From NCBI GenBank assembly GCA_003161815.1, contig PMNN01000133.1, positions 2,459 through 7,798 of the forward strand: a stretch of DNA of 5,340 nt, read 5' to 3'. Below, piece by piece: positions 1 through 5,340 of this stretch; within the stretch, counting starts at the first letter, position 1, and every line of letters starts with the position of its first letter. Origin of the DNA: Methanobacterium sp. Its GTDB lineage: Archaea > Methanobacteriota > Methanobacteria > Methanobacteriales > Methanobacteriaceae. The position numbers and the translations under genes are program-made. The notes under the pieces are model-generated. The model had not been told where the DNA came from. It made no database searches and was given only the letters and a program-made list of their open reading frames with translations.

Positions 1-30
1 AAAATGATTATAATAAAGTTTTGAAACAAA

Positions 31-1416
31 TTATCTCCATAAAATCTCGTTTTTATTTAAATAGGTATGTAAAAAATTTAAAATATTTTCATTATATTCA
101 TTAGACTCTAAAAATTCCATTAAATCATTTAATTCATGTTCTTCTAAAATTTCATTTTTAACGTGCTTCCCAAACTTAAGGTAACCTATTTTACTATTTG
201 TTAATGAAACTTTCAAAAGTGATTCCACTTCAGGATACTCTCTTCTAACTGCAGACACCCAACGATCTCCTTCAATCCATGCTTTATTTTTATATTTCTG
301 TAAATATTTTTCTTGATCGTCTTTAAACCATAATTGGGGTCCTAAATGCTTTTTTATCATAGGAAGTCTCCATACGCTGAGTTCTAGCAGGATAATAACT
401 AATTCTTTCTCATCACTCCAAGAACTACTACCAAAAATTTTGAATCCTTTCCGTTCCATCAAATTAACCATTGATTTTTCAGTTTTCCTAATCTGAGGAT
501 ATAATGCATCAATAGGTACAGTTGGGGGTTTAAATGATAATAGCAAAGTTCTGGTGCCTCTCTTTTTGAATTCCTCTTTTATAACATTTAAATCCGGTGA
601 AACATTAATAGGATAAAAAAATGAAGTTTTTGGTTCTTTAAAAAAGTTACGCGATGCTGCTACAAATTCTGACATTTTCTGTAGGCTTACGGCTGCAGCC
701 ACGTTTCTATTCTTATCTACTGGATCAACTACTATTAATGGTTCATTAAATAATCTAGAAGTTCCATATCCAACTAGATCTATATGGTAACCTGGTTTCC
801 ATTCATTAGAAGCGGATTCTAAAACTTTTTCAAATGAATTGTAATGCAGGATTAATAGTTCGCAGAGGTAACCAGCAAAGCCTCCAACCTTGAATTCTGA
901 ACCATAAGTTTGCACGAATTCCATGAATCGTTTAAGTAATATTACTTCATCGGATTGTTTGTGATTTAAATTTTCTTTAACATATTTAGTGTGAGGTATG
1001 GTTCGATCTACTGCTGATTTAAGCTCTTCTGAATTCTTTATATCGTAACAGGGTACAAAATCAATTTCATATCCATCTATAATCCCGGTAATATAGGGGT
1101 GGGATGCATAGCGCAATTCATATTTTCCATGCATTTTCTTTATAGATTCATAACCCAAATGTAACTTTTTTTCTTTAAGGTAATCTGAAGTTGTGTTTAA
1201 GGGGAATTTTATGAATAAATCAATATCAGCTTTCCCAGAAAGCCAGGTATTTTTGGCAACAGATCCCACTAATACTGCTTCTGCATTTATATTTTCATCC
1301 AATGCAAGATTATTTATGATTCCGATTAATTTATTTGATAGAGACTTAACCCTCTCTATTTCATTTTTTGTAGGTTTAATTTCCTCTAAAATTTTTTTGT
1401 AATCTATTTTAGTCAC
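31..1416 (-). CDS. cca: CCA-adding tRNA nucleotidyltransferase (archaeal class I)
   Basis: Adds or repairs the 3'-terminal CCA of tRNAs from CTP and ATP without a nucleic-acid template; cytoplasmic. The protein aligns along its length with my memory of the Archaeoglobus fulgidus class I enzyme. A nucleotidyltransferase head (about residues 35-145) carries GS at 51-52, the metal-binding pair D64/D66 in ADIDLF and a third carboxylate D119 in EIDFVPCY. The middle domain has GGFAGYLCELL (178-188) and DPVDKNRNVAA (231-241), followed by a C-terminal tRNA-binding region. The length of 461 residues is normal for the family. Start choice: the frame stays open to a GTG at 1425-1423, but that GTG lies inside the Shine-Dalgarno AGGTGA (1427-1422). 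The next in-frame GTG, at 1416-1414, sits 5 nt behind it and is preferred; the longer form would add Met-Thr-Ser. It lies downstream of thpR and has its own TATA-like box. Identification is firm; only the start is open. Confidence 0.96.
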   Translation of the reverse strand: MTKIDYKKILEEIKPTKNEIERVKSLSNKLIGIINNLALDENINAEAVLVGSVAKNTWLSGKADIDLFIKFPLNTTSDYLKEKKLHLGYESIKKMHGKYELRYASHPYITGIIDGYEIDFVPCYDIKNSEELKSAVDRTIPHTKYVKENLNHKQSDEVILLKRFMEFVQTYGSEFKVGGFAGYLCELLILHYNSFEKVLESASNEWKPGYHIDLVGYGTSRLFNEPLIVVDPVDKNRNVAAAVSLQKMSEFVAASRNFFKEPKTSFFYPINVSPDLNVIKEEFKKRGTRTLLLSFKPPTVPIDALYPQIRKTEKSMVNLMERKGFKIFGSSSWSDEKELVIILLELSVWRLPMIKKHLGPQLWFKDDQEKYLQKYKNKAWIEGDRWVSAVRREYPEVESLLKVSLTNSKIGYLKFGKHVKNEILEEHELNDLMEFLESNEYNENILNFLHTYLNKNEILWR

Positions 1417-1421
1417 AGAAG

Positions 1422-1427
1422 TCACCT
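1422..1427 (-). promoter_or_regulatory. Shine-Dalgarno of cca that decides the start codon
   Basis: The minus strand reads AGGTGA here, a good match to the archaeal anti-Shine-Dalgarno sequence, 5 nt before the GTG at 1416-1414. It includes the upstream in-frame GTG (1425-1423), so that GTG is unlikely to be the initiator. A small inverted repeat (TTCAG at 1443-1439 and CTGAA at 1432-1428 on the minus strand, 6-nt loop) abuts its 5' side. Confidence 0.75.
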
Positions 1428-1458
1428 TTCAGAAAAACCTGAATCCCCGGAAAAATTT

Positions 1459-1466
1459 TATTTAAA
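1459..1466 (-). promoter_or_regulatory. Probable TATA box for cca
   Basis: The minus strand reads TTTAAATA, close to the archaeal TATA consensus. Taking the usual distance of about 26 bp from box centre to start, transcription would begin near 1436 and give a leader of roughly 20 nt that includes the AGGTGA ribosome-binding site. The geometry is good, but the surrounding spacer is very AT-rich and such boxes also arise by chance. Confidence 0.5.
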
Positions 1467-1468
1467 GT

Positions 1469-1475
1469 AAAAAAA
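1469..1475 (-). terminator. Possible T-tract terminator after thpR
   Basis: The minus strand has seven consecutive T about 28 nt after the thpR stop codon, just upstream of the cca TATA-like box. Oligo-T tracts are sufficient for intrinsic termination by archaeal RNA polymerase. One tract of seven is modest, so partial read-through into cca is likely. Confidence 0.35.
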
Positions 1476-1502
1476 TTTTTAAATTAAATTTAAATCTGTT
1501 TT

Positions 1503-2051
1503 TCAGAGTTTAAATTCTTTTAAGTTAGAATAAATAGGACCGGCAGGTGTGAGTTCACTTTCTTTAAGAACTAATTTATCTACAATCATATCTCCAATAG
1601 AAACATTCTCCATTTCTTTAATAATTGAAATTAGAGCTTCTTTATTCTTTGCCCCTTTAACGCGGGCTATAGTTAAATGGGGAATGTAACTTTTTTCTTT
1701 TCGAAAACCTAATTTCACAAATTCCTCATCTAAATCCATTTGGATATGTGAATAAGCTTCAGGATTTTCCACACCCAACCAAATTACTTTTATATATCCT
1801 GAATGTGGGAAAAACCCAGTTTTTTTAATGGAAAGTTCAAAAGGCTGGTATTCCACGATCTTATCTTCTATCATTACTGTTAAGTCTTCTACTTTACTAT
1901 TTGAGATTTCACCTAAGAATTTAAGGGTGAAATGGAGATTTTCAGTTTCCACAAATTTAATTGGAGCATTTACCTCCATAATTCTCTTTTGAACCTTGGA
2001 TACATTATCTTGTAGTTTTTCATCCAAATCTACAGCTAAAAACGCCCTCAT
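1503..2051 (-). CDS. thpR: RNA 2',3'-cyclic phosphodiesterase (LigT/ThpR family)
   Basis: A member of the 2H phosphoesterase superfamily that opens RNA 2',3'-cyclic phosphates to 2'-phosphates and, in some members, joins tRNA halves through a 2'-5' linkage in vitro; cytoplasmic. Both catalytic tetrapeptides are present: HFTL at 40-43 and HLTI at 125-128. The family start (MRAFLAVDL), the FLGE segment after the first motif and the closing pattern SELTPAGPIY (165-174) also fit ThpR. The length of 182 residues is typical, with no truncation. The ATG at 2051 is preceded by AGGTGA (2063-2058) with 6 nt spacing, and the TGA in that site is the stop codon of the upstream HprK-like gene. The two are therefore almost certainly cotranscribed and translationally coupled. 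cca follows 86 nt downstream, a neighbourhood I recall from other archaea. The in vivo substrate is not settled for this family. Confidence 0.95.
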   Translation of the reverse strand: MRAFLAVDLDEKLQDNVSKVQKRIMEVNAPIKFVETENLHFTLKFLGEISNSKVEDLTVMIEDKIVEYQPFELSIKKTGFFPHSGYIKVIWLGVENPEAYSHIQMDLDEEFVKLGFRKEKSYIPHLTIARVKGAKNKEALISIIKEMENVSIGDMIVDKLVLKESELTPAGPIYSNLKEFKL

Positions 2052-2057
2052 TATCCT

Positions 2058-2063
2058 TCACCT
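2058..2063 (-). promoter_or_regulatory. Shine-Dalgarno of thpR overlapping upstream stop codon
   Basis: The minus strand reads AGG followed by TGA. The whole hexamer is the ribosome-binding site for thpR (6 nt before its ATG), and its last three bases are the stop codon of the HprK-like gene. Ribosomes finishing the first gene are thus placed directly on the initiation site of the second. Confidence 0.8.
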
Positions 2064-2999
2064 TTTCCCTATATCTATTATTCTGCTAAGACTCTCAGAA
2101 GGTTTCTCTATAGTATTCAAAACATATACATCTACCCTAGTGAATAATTCTTGGAAAAACTTTTTTCTAAGGTTAAATTTTCTTTCATCTCTAACAAGTT
2201 GATGAGGGTTACAGAAATCCTTTTCCACAATGAAATTTAATGCTTCATCAACATTTAAATCTCTGAAGACAGGATTTTCAGGATTCCTCTCTAATAATAC
2301 CACACTTTTTAGAGTTGAACTTTCCCTTACTCGTTCCTTGAATAAAGTGTTCACATCCGCGATTCCCCTACTGTGAGGATCTAGTTTAACCTGCTTCAAT
2401 TCTGAAGAGAAACTCTTCCAAACATTTTCAATATCATCTCGAATGTAAGAATTCTTTTCTGACGAGTATACTACCACTCCATTATCAAATAGTCGGGTGA
2501 AAAACCAATCATCGGATATATAATTAAATTCATCCTCCTGTAACAATCCATAGGTTAAAGTTGTTTTACCAGTTCCTGGAGGTCCAATAATAGCCATAGC
2601 ATGTCCATAATAATCCACAACTGATCCATGGACTGAATATCTCCTATGAACGGAATGATATTCCTCAAAAAAATCTGAAATAGCCGCTAAGGCTATGCTC
2701 TTAATCCAACCATAATAATCAGTATTTTTAATAATACAAGTTTTAGAGATGGGTTCATACATCACCCTAAGATTACTGCCGTCTTCAATAGAGAATACTT
2801 TAGCGTGAGGTCTTATATCCTCACTCATGAATTTGAAATTATCTTCCCATTCTTCTTTAAAATCATAGTTATCCGTTAATAATTTGACACATGCTCCATG
2901 AATATTAGCTTTTCTTTCAAATTTAACTTTATCCGCAACGTCTTGGAATAGATCATCTTTCTTTTGGGGAGTTATCAATTCTACTTCATAGCCATCCAT
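2058..2999 (-). CDS. HPr kinase/phosphorylase-like P-loop protein, substrate unknown
   Basis: A 313-residue protein with a PEP carboxykinase/HprK-type nucleotide-binding core in its C-terminal two thirds. Four blocks match bacterial HPr kinase/phosphorylase as I remember it: HGSVVDYYG (124-132; H124 would correspond to the conserved HprK histidine); the P-loop GPPGTGKTT (139-147, K145); ISDDWFF (161-167), matching the HprK double aspartate; and RGIADVNTLF (211-220), followed by a hydrophobic strand ending LLER, resembling the HprK signature region. The P-loop is the GPPGTGKT form rather than the usual GxSGxGKS. The first 120 residues do not resemble the HprK N-terminal domain and I cannot place them. 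No signal peptide or membrane segment is seen. The ATG at 2999 is the first start in frame, with only a weak GAGTG site 7 nt upstream. It is followed by thpR after 6 nt. A small-molecule or protein kinase is the best inference; the target is unknown and no HPr is in view. Confidence 0.8.
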   Translation of the reverse strand: MDGYEVELITPQKKDDLFQDVADKVKFERKANIHGACVKLLTDNYDFKEEWEDNFKFMSEDIRPHAKVFSIEDGSNLRVMYEPISKTCIIKNTDYYGWIKSIALAAISDFFEEYHSVHRRYSVHGSVVDYYGHAMAIIGPPGTGKTTLTYGLLQEDEFNYISDDWFFTRLFDNGVVVYSSEKNSYIRDDIENVWKSFSSELKQVKLDPHSRGIADVNTLFKERVRESSTLKSVVLLERNPENPVFRDLNVDEALNFIVEKDFCNPHQLVRDERKFNLRKKFFQELFTRVDVYVLNTIEKPSESLSRIIDIGKR

Positions 3000-3049
3000 A
3001 TTATAACACTCTAAAAAATTTTTTGGGATAAAGAAAATAACAAATTTGA

Positions 3050-3057
3050 TTTTTAAA
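3050..3057 (-). promoter_or_regulatory. Candidate TATA box for the HprK-like/thpR operon
   Basis: The minus strand reads TTTAAAAA, which would place transcription initiation near 3027 and give a leader of about 28 nt. A second candidate, TTTTATAA at 3088-3081, would give a leader of about 55 nt. Between the two lies a perfect short inverted repeat, ATTCC-C-GGAAT (3071-3081 on the plus strand), a possible operator. The sequence alone does not tell which box is used. Confidence 0.35.
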
Positions 3058-3108
3058 CAATTATTATTATATTCCCGGAATTATAAAACCCTTTAATCCT
3101 AATTCATT

Positions 3109-3131
3109 AAAAAAAAACTGAGTAAAAAAAA
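3109..3131 (-). terminator. Double T-tract terminator after aroB'
   Basis: Beyond the aroB' stop the minus strand has T8 (3131-3124) and T9 (3117-3109), separated by six bases, with an A7 stretch just ahead of the first tract. Consecutive oligo-T runs are the typical intrinsic termination signal of Euryarchaeota. The location, between a stop codon and a probable promoter, supports an operon boundary here. Confidence 0.65.
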
Positions 3132-3157
3132 TTTTTTTAAATCGAAAGAATTCTAGT

Positions 3158-4282
3158 CTACTTTTCGATGATGCTTTCATCAATAGCTATGCCAAAGTGT
3201 CTAGCGTTAGGATCCAGATAAACCATAATTTTATCCCCTACTTTAAGTTCAGCCACTGAAATAGGTGTTCCGTCTTCTTTAACTAGTCTAATAGTTTCAG
3301 CGTTTTGAAGAAGTGTTCTTAAAGTTGTTCCATCGTATTCTGCTTCCACCAGCATTAAGGGTCTTTTTTCGATTTTAACCCGTCCCACAACCACGTTTTT
3401 AGAATTTCCTTCTTTATCAACTACTAAAACTTCATCTCCTGCTTCGATTTCCGATAAATATCTAGTTTTATTATTAGGAGTCATAACATAAGCGTGTACC
3501 GGACCGGCATTAACTCGGAAAGGTCTTGATGCTACGTATTCACTTTCTAAGGATTCACTATGAACTAAGAATAATCCTTTGGAATAAGATCCAATTAGCA
3601 TTCCTTCTCCTACTCTCATCATAGAGCAGGTATCCACACAAACCCGATCACCAGAACCTACTGATTCTACAAGAGTTATTGTAGCAGCTTTAAGTTGATA
3701 ACTTTTAGATTCAATCTCCTCCACTAATTGTGCAACCTTTTTTATTTGAGATAAATCTTTAGGACATAGGAGAACTCCATCCGTACCATATTCCAGGGTT
3801 TCCAAAGCTAACTTAGCCTCATCATAATCTGTAACTGCAGCTATCAGTTTAACATCCTCTTTTTGCAATTCGGCTATAATGTTTTCAAGTGGAATTACCT
3901 TCCAATCCTTCCCTAACAGAATCAGGTAATCAGCATATTTCCCTAGATAGGATGCTAATTTTTCATGATTCTTACTACTAATCTCCACATAAGCAGTCAC
4001 TTCTTTTTCTTTCCTTTTTAGTCTCTTAATAGCAGCTAAATCTTTAGATTCGGATAAGTAATCAACTAAAGGAAGTGTACCATCCCCTTCACCATTTCTA
4101 CCTACGAGGACTATGTCTGAACCTTCCATATCAGAGATTAGAGTAATATTTCCGAGTCGTTTAATATTCTCTATATCAGTGAAATCCACTATATTATTGA
4201 TTCCTGATTCTAAGGCAGTGGTTATGAATTCCTTTTTTTTATTCCATTCCATACCTTCCGTCATCATCCACGCAAATTTCAT
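3158..4282 (-). CDS. aroB': 3-dehydroquinate synthase II (archaeal, NAD-dependent)
   Basis: Catalyses NAD-dependent oxidative deamination and cyclisation of 2-amino-3,7-dideoxy-D-threo-hept-6-ulosonate (ADH) to 3-dehydroquinate, the second step of the archaeal shikimate route; cytoplasmic. It is unrelated to bacterial AroB. The family start ([10 protein letters not shown]), the central [20 protein letters not shown] block (203-222), [18 protein letters not shown] (227-244) and [16 protein letters not shown] (251-266) are all characteristic of the Methanocaldococcus MJ1249 type. At 374 residues it is slightly longer than the MJ1249 protein. The ATG at 4282 has GAGGT (4296-4292) 9 nt upstream. 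It follows ADH synthase, which makes its substrate, by 58 nt with no obvious terminator between, so the two are likely cotranscribed. The gap can form a stem that pairs with part of the ribosome-binding site (see the repeat entry). The gene ends with TAG and is followed by T-tracts. Confidence 0.97.
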   Translation of the reverse strand: MKFAWMMTEGMEWNKKKEFITTALESGINNIVDFTDIENIKRLGNITLISDMEGSDIVLVGRNGEGDGTLPLVDYLSESKDLAAIKRLKRKEKEVTAYVEISSKNHEKLASYLGKYADYLILLGKDWKVIPLENIIAELQKEDVKLIAAVTDYDEAKLALETLEYGTDGVLLCPKDLSQIKKVAQLVEEIESKSYQLKAATITLVESVGSGDRVCVDTCSMMRVGEGMLIGSYSKGLFLVHSESLESEYVASRPFRVNAGPVHAYVMTPNNKTRYLSEIEAGDEVLVVDKEGNSKNVVVGRVKIEKRPLMLVEAEYDGTTLRTLLQNAETIRLVKEDGTPISVAELKVGDKIMVYLDPNARHFGIAIDESIIEK

Positions 4283-4285
4283 TTT

Positions 4286-4331
4286 ATATTAACCTCTGAA
4301 AAATTCCAATTAAATTTACTCAAGTTAATAT
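4286..4331 (-). repeat. Inverted repeat over the aroB' ribosome-binding site
   Basis: On the minus strand ATATTAAC (4331-4324) and GTTAATAT (4293-4286) are exact reverse complements, and a U·G wobble plus a U-A pair can lengthen the stem to 10 bp (4331-4322 with 4295-4286), leaving a 26-nt loop. The downstream arm contains AGG of the GAGGT ribosome-binding site and ends 3 nt before the aroB' ATG. In the mRNA this could hide the initiation region. The stem is AT-rich and weak, and chance is not excluded. Confidence 0.4.
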
Positions 4332-4340
4332 TTCTCAGGT

Positions 4341-5135
4341 TTATCCTTGTATTATCTTTAAAGCATCATCTACTGCAGCGTCATTGTGAACTATTTCAGT
4401 GATGGCTCTAGTTGTTTTTCTAGGAGATTCCGCCTGGAAAACATTCCTACCTATGGCTACACCTGCTCCACCGACATCAACAGCGTTTTTAACCATTTCT
4501 AAAAGTTCACGATCCGTCTCTACACGTGGTCCTCCGGCAATCACTAGTGGAACCGGACAACCATCTACTACTTCTTGGAATGTTTCCGGGTCTCCCGTGT
4601 AATTGGTTTTGATGATATCTGCTCCTAATTCTGCTCCAGCTCTAGCAGCTAGTTTTACTACTTCAGCATTATGTTCATTTTCAATTTTCGGTCCTCTAGG
4701 GTACATCATGGCGATGAGGGGCATTCCCCAGTTGTCACAAATTTCTGATGTGTTACCTAGTTTCTTGAGCATTTCAGGTTCTTTTTTGGATCCGATATTA
4801 ACATGGACTGAAACTGCATCTGCACCTACTTGTAAGGCTTTTTCAACTGATGTTACCATTACCTTGTTGTTAGGGTCAGGACCTAGAGAAGTACTCGCAG
4901 ACAAATGTATTATAAGCCCTATATCTCTTCCGTATCCTCTATGTCCGCTTCCAACCATTCCTTTATGTATTATAACAGCATTAGCGCCTCCACTAGCAAC
5001 TTCATCTATGGTTTTTGTCATGTCGATGATACCTGGGATGGGTCCCATTGCAACGCCATGATCCATGGGTACAATTACACTTCTTCCTGTTTTCCTATCT
5101 AATATCCTTTCGATTCTAATCTTTTTACCTATCAT
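4341..5135 (-). CDS. aroA': 2-amino-3,7-dideoxy-D-threo-hept-6-ulosonate synthase (ADH synthase)
   Basis: First step of the archaeal route to 3-dehydroquinate: condenses L-aspartate semialdehyde with a hydroxypyruvaldehyde unit taken from 6-deoxy-5-ketofructose 1-phosphate to give ADH; cytoplasmic. It belongs to the DhnA/class I fructose-bisphosphate aldolase-like family and closely resembles the characterised MJ0400 protein. Visible landmarks: [11 protein letters not shown] (22-32, D25), [13 protein letters not shown] (57-69), MMYPRGP (143-149, Y145), the Schiff-base lysine K176 in [11 protein letters not shown] (172-182), the phosphate-binding IAGGPR (199-204) and [10 protein letters not shown] (225-234). 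D25, Y145 and K176 correspond to MJ0400 D33, Y153 and K184 with a constant offset of 8. At 264 residues the barrel is complete. The ATG at 5135 has AGGAGG (5152-5147) upstream. It lies 19 nt behind an unidentified gene and 58 nt ahead of aroB', so all three are probably in one transcript. The reaction comes from family knowledge. Confidence 0.97.
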   Translation of the reverse strand: MIGKKIRIERILDRKTGRSVIVPMDHGVAMGPIPGIIDMTKTIDEVASGGANAVIIHKGMVGSGHRGYGRDIGLIIHLSASTSLGPDPNNKVMVTSVEKALQVGADAVSVHVNIGSKKEPEMLKKLGNTSEICDNWGMPLIAMMYPRGPKIENEHNAEVVKLAARAGAELGADIIKTNYTGDPETFQEVVDGCPVPLVIAGGPRVETDRELLEMVKNAVDVGGAGVAIGRNVFQAESPRKTTRAITEIVHNDAAVDDALKIIQG

Positions 5136-5146
5136 AAGAAAAACAT

Positions 5147-5152
5147 CCTCCT
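5147..5152 (-). promoter_or_regulatory. Strong Shine-Dalgarno of aroA'
   Basis: The minus strand reads AGGAGG, 11 nt before the ATG at 5135. It lies inside the 19-nt gap after the stop of the preceding gene, indicating independent efficient initiation within a polycistronic message. Confidence 0.8.
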
Positions 5153-5154
5153 AC

Positions 5155-5340
5155 TTATATTTTTGTCGACCAAAGTCTGAGTTCCTTTAATCTTGGTGGG
5201 ATTCCATCACTTCCAGATGATTCTAACCATCCATTGTGAGATTTTATAATTTCATTAGAGTTCGATGATTGAATAAAATCTATTAATCCTCTGTTCCTTA
5301 TTATAGTGTCTCGTGGCTTTAAAGTTGATGACCATATGAA
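5155..5340 (-). CDS. C-terminal fragment of an unidentified protein
   Basis: An open minus-strand frame enters from the right edge and runs 61 codons to a TAA at 5157-5155. It is a real gene end rather than a chance frame because it is open to the edge, stops just 2 nt before the aroA' Shine-Dalgarno, and reads as plausible protein: a helix-like stretch around GLIDFIQSSNSNEIIKSHNGW (residues 18-38 of the fragment), then a polar, basic tail with GIPPRLKELRLW (46-57). I do not recognise it. The segment faintly resembles C-terminal helices of periplasmic-binding-protein folds (a short helix, a 'sxe.kei...g' pattern), but this is too weak for a call. The gene most likely heads or belongs to the same operon as the shikimate genes. 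Confidence 0.7.
   Translation of the reverse strand, partial: FIWSSTLKPRDTIIRNRGLIDFIQSSNSNEIIKSHNGWLESSGSDGIPPRLKELRLWSTKI

Noticed and set aside
1..30. Sequence downstream of cca, checked for a terminator or a next gene.
   Set aside because: Only 30 nt are available; there is a short AT-rich stretch but no clear T-tract of useful length or identifiable start.
1193..1402. A plus-strand 69-codon frame opposite the start of cca.
   Set aside because: It is antisense to the catalytic domain of cca and has no family resemblance or upstream signals.
1428..1443. TTCAG/CTGAA hairpin in the cca leader as a regulatory RNA element.
   Set aside because: The 5-bp stem is short, the predicted transcript start falls inside it, and it is within chance expectation; it is mentioned only as a note on the ribosome-binding site.
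1996..2202. A plus-strand 68-codon frame across the HprK-like/thpR junction.
   Set aside because: It is antisense to two coding sequences, with no supporting start signals; composition is explained by the opposite strand.
3013..3024. A6T6 palindrome just upstream of the HprK-like gene, considered as a hairpin or operator.
   Set aside because: Self-complementary A/T runs are expected in AT-rich archaeal spacers and have no GC pairs to stabilise a hairpin.
4603..5061. A 152-codon plus-strand open frame, and smaller plus-strand frames, within the aroA' region.
   Set aside because: They lie wholly antisense to a confidently identified ADH synthase with an intact active site, have low-complexity Ser/Pro/Leu-rich translations and no convincing ribosome-binding site; they are shadows of the real gene.

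Overview
The window reads as chromosomal DNA from a methanogenic archaeon, most likely of the order Methanobacteriales (Methanobacterium/Methanobrevibacter/Methanothermobacter type). The pointers are an AT-rich sequence, archaeal TATA-like boxes, AGGTGA/GGAGG ribosome-binding sites, the archaeal class I CCA-adding enzyme, and the archaeal-type pair ADH synthase / dehydroquinate synthase II that replaces the usual first two shikimate enzymes. The order assignment rests on remembered protein resemblance and gene order, not on a search.

All genes lie on the minus strand, so transcription runs from high to low coordinates. In that order they are: (1) the last 61 codons of an unidentified protein (5340-5155); (2) ADH synthase, aroA' (5135-4341), only 19 nt behind it with a strong Shine-Dalgarno; (3) dehydroquinate synthase II, aroB' (4282-3158), after a 58-nt gap that could form an RNA hairpin over its ribosome-binding site; (4) a 158-nt spacer with two T-tracts (likely terminator) and then TATA-like boxes (likely promoter); (5) an HPr-kinase-like P-loop protein of unknown substrate (2999-2058); (6) RNA 2',3'-cyclic phosphodiesterase ThpR (2051-1503), whose Shine-Dalgarno contains the stop codon of the kinase-like gene; (7) the CCA-adding tRNA nucleotidyltransferase (about 1416-31), which appears to have its own TATA box and very probably starts at a GTG three codons inside the longest reading frame.

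Functionally there are two blocks. The first makes 3-dehydroquinate for aromatic amino acids and p-aminobenzoate by the archaeal route (aspartate semialdehyde plus a 6-deoxy-5-ketofructose phosphate to ADH, then to dehydroquinate). The second handles RNA ends: ThpR acts on 2',3'-cyclic phosphate or 2'-5' linked RNA ends and Cca builds or repairs the tRNA 3' CCA. A kinase-like protein is translationally linked to ThpR.

I found no mobile elements, CRISPR arrays, stable RNA genes or clear signs of horizontal transfer. The least explained items are the HprK-like protein, which keeps several HPr kinase/phosphorylase hallmarks with no visible HPr partner, and the unidentified partial gene at the right edge.
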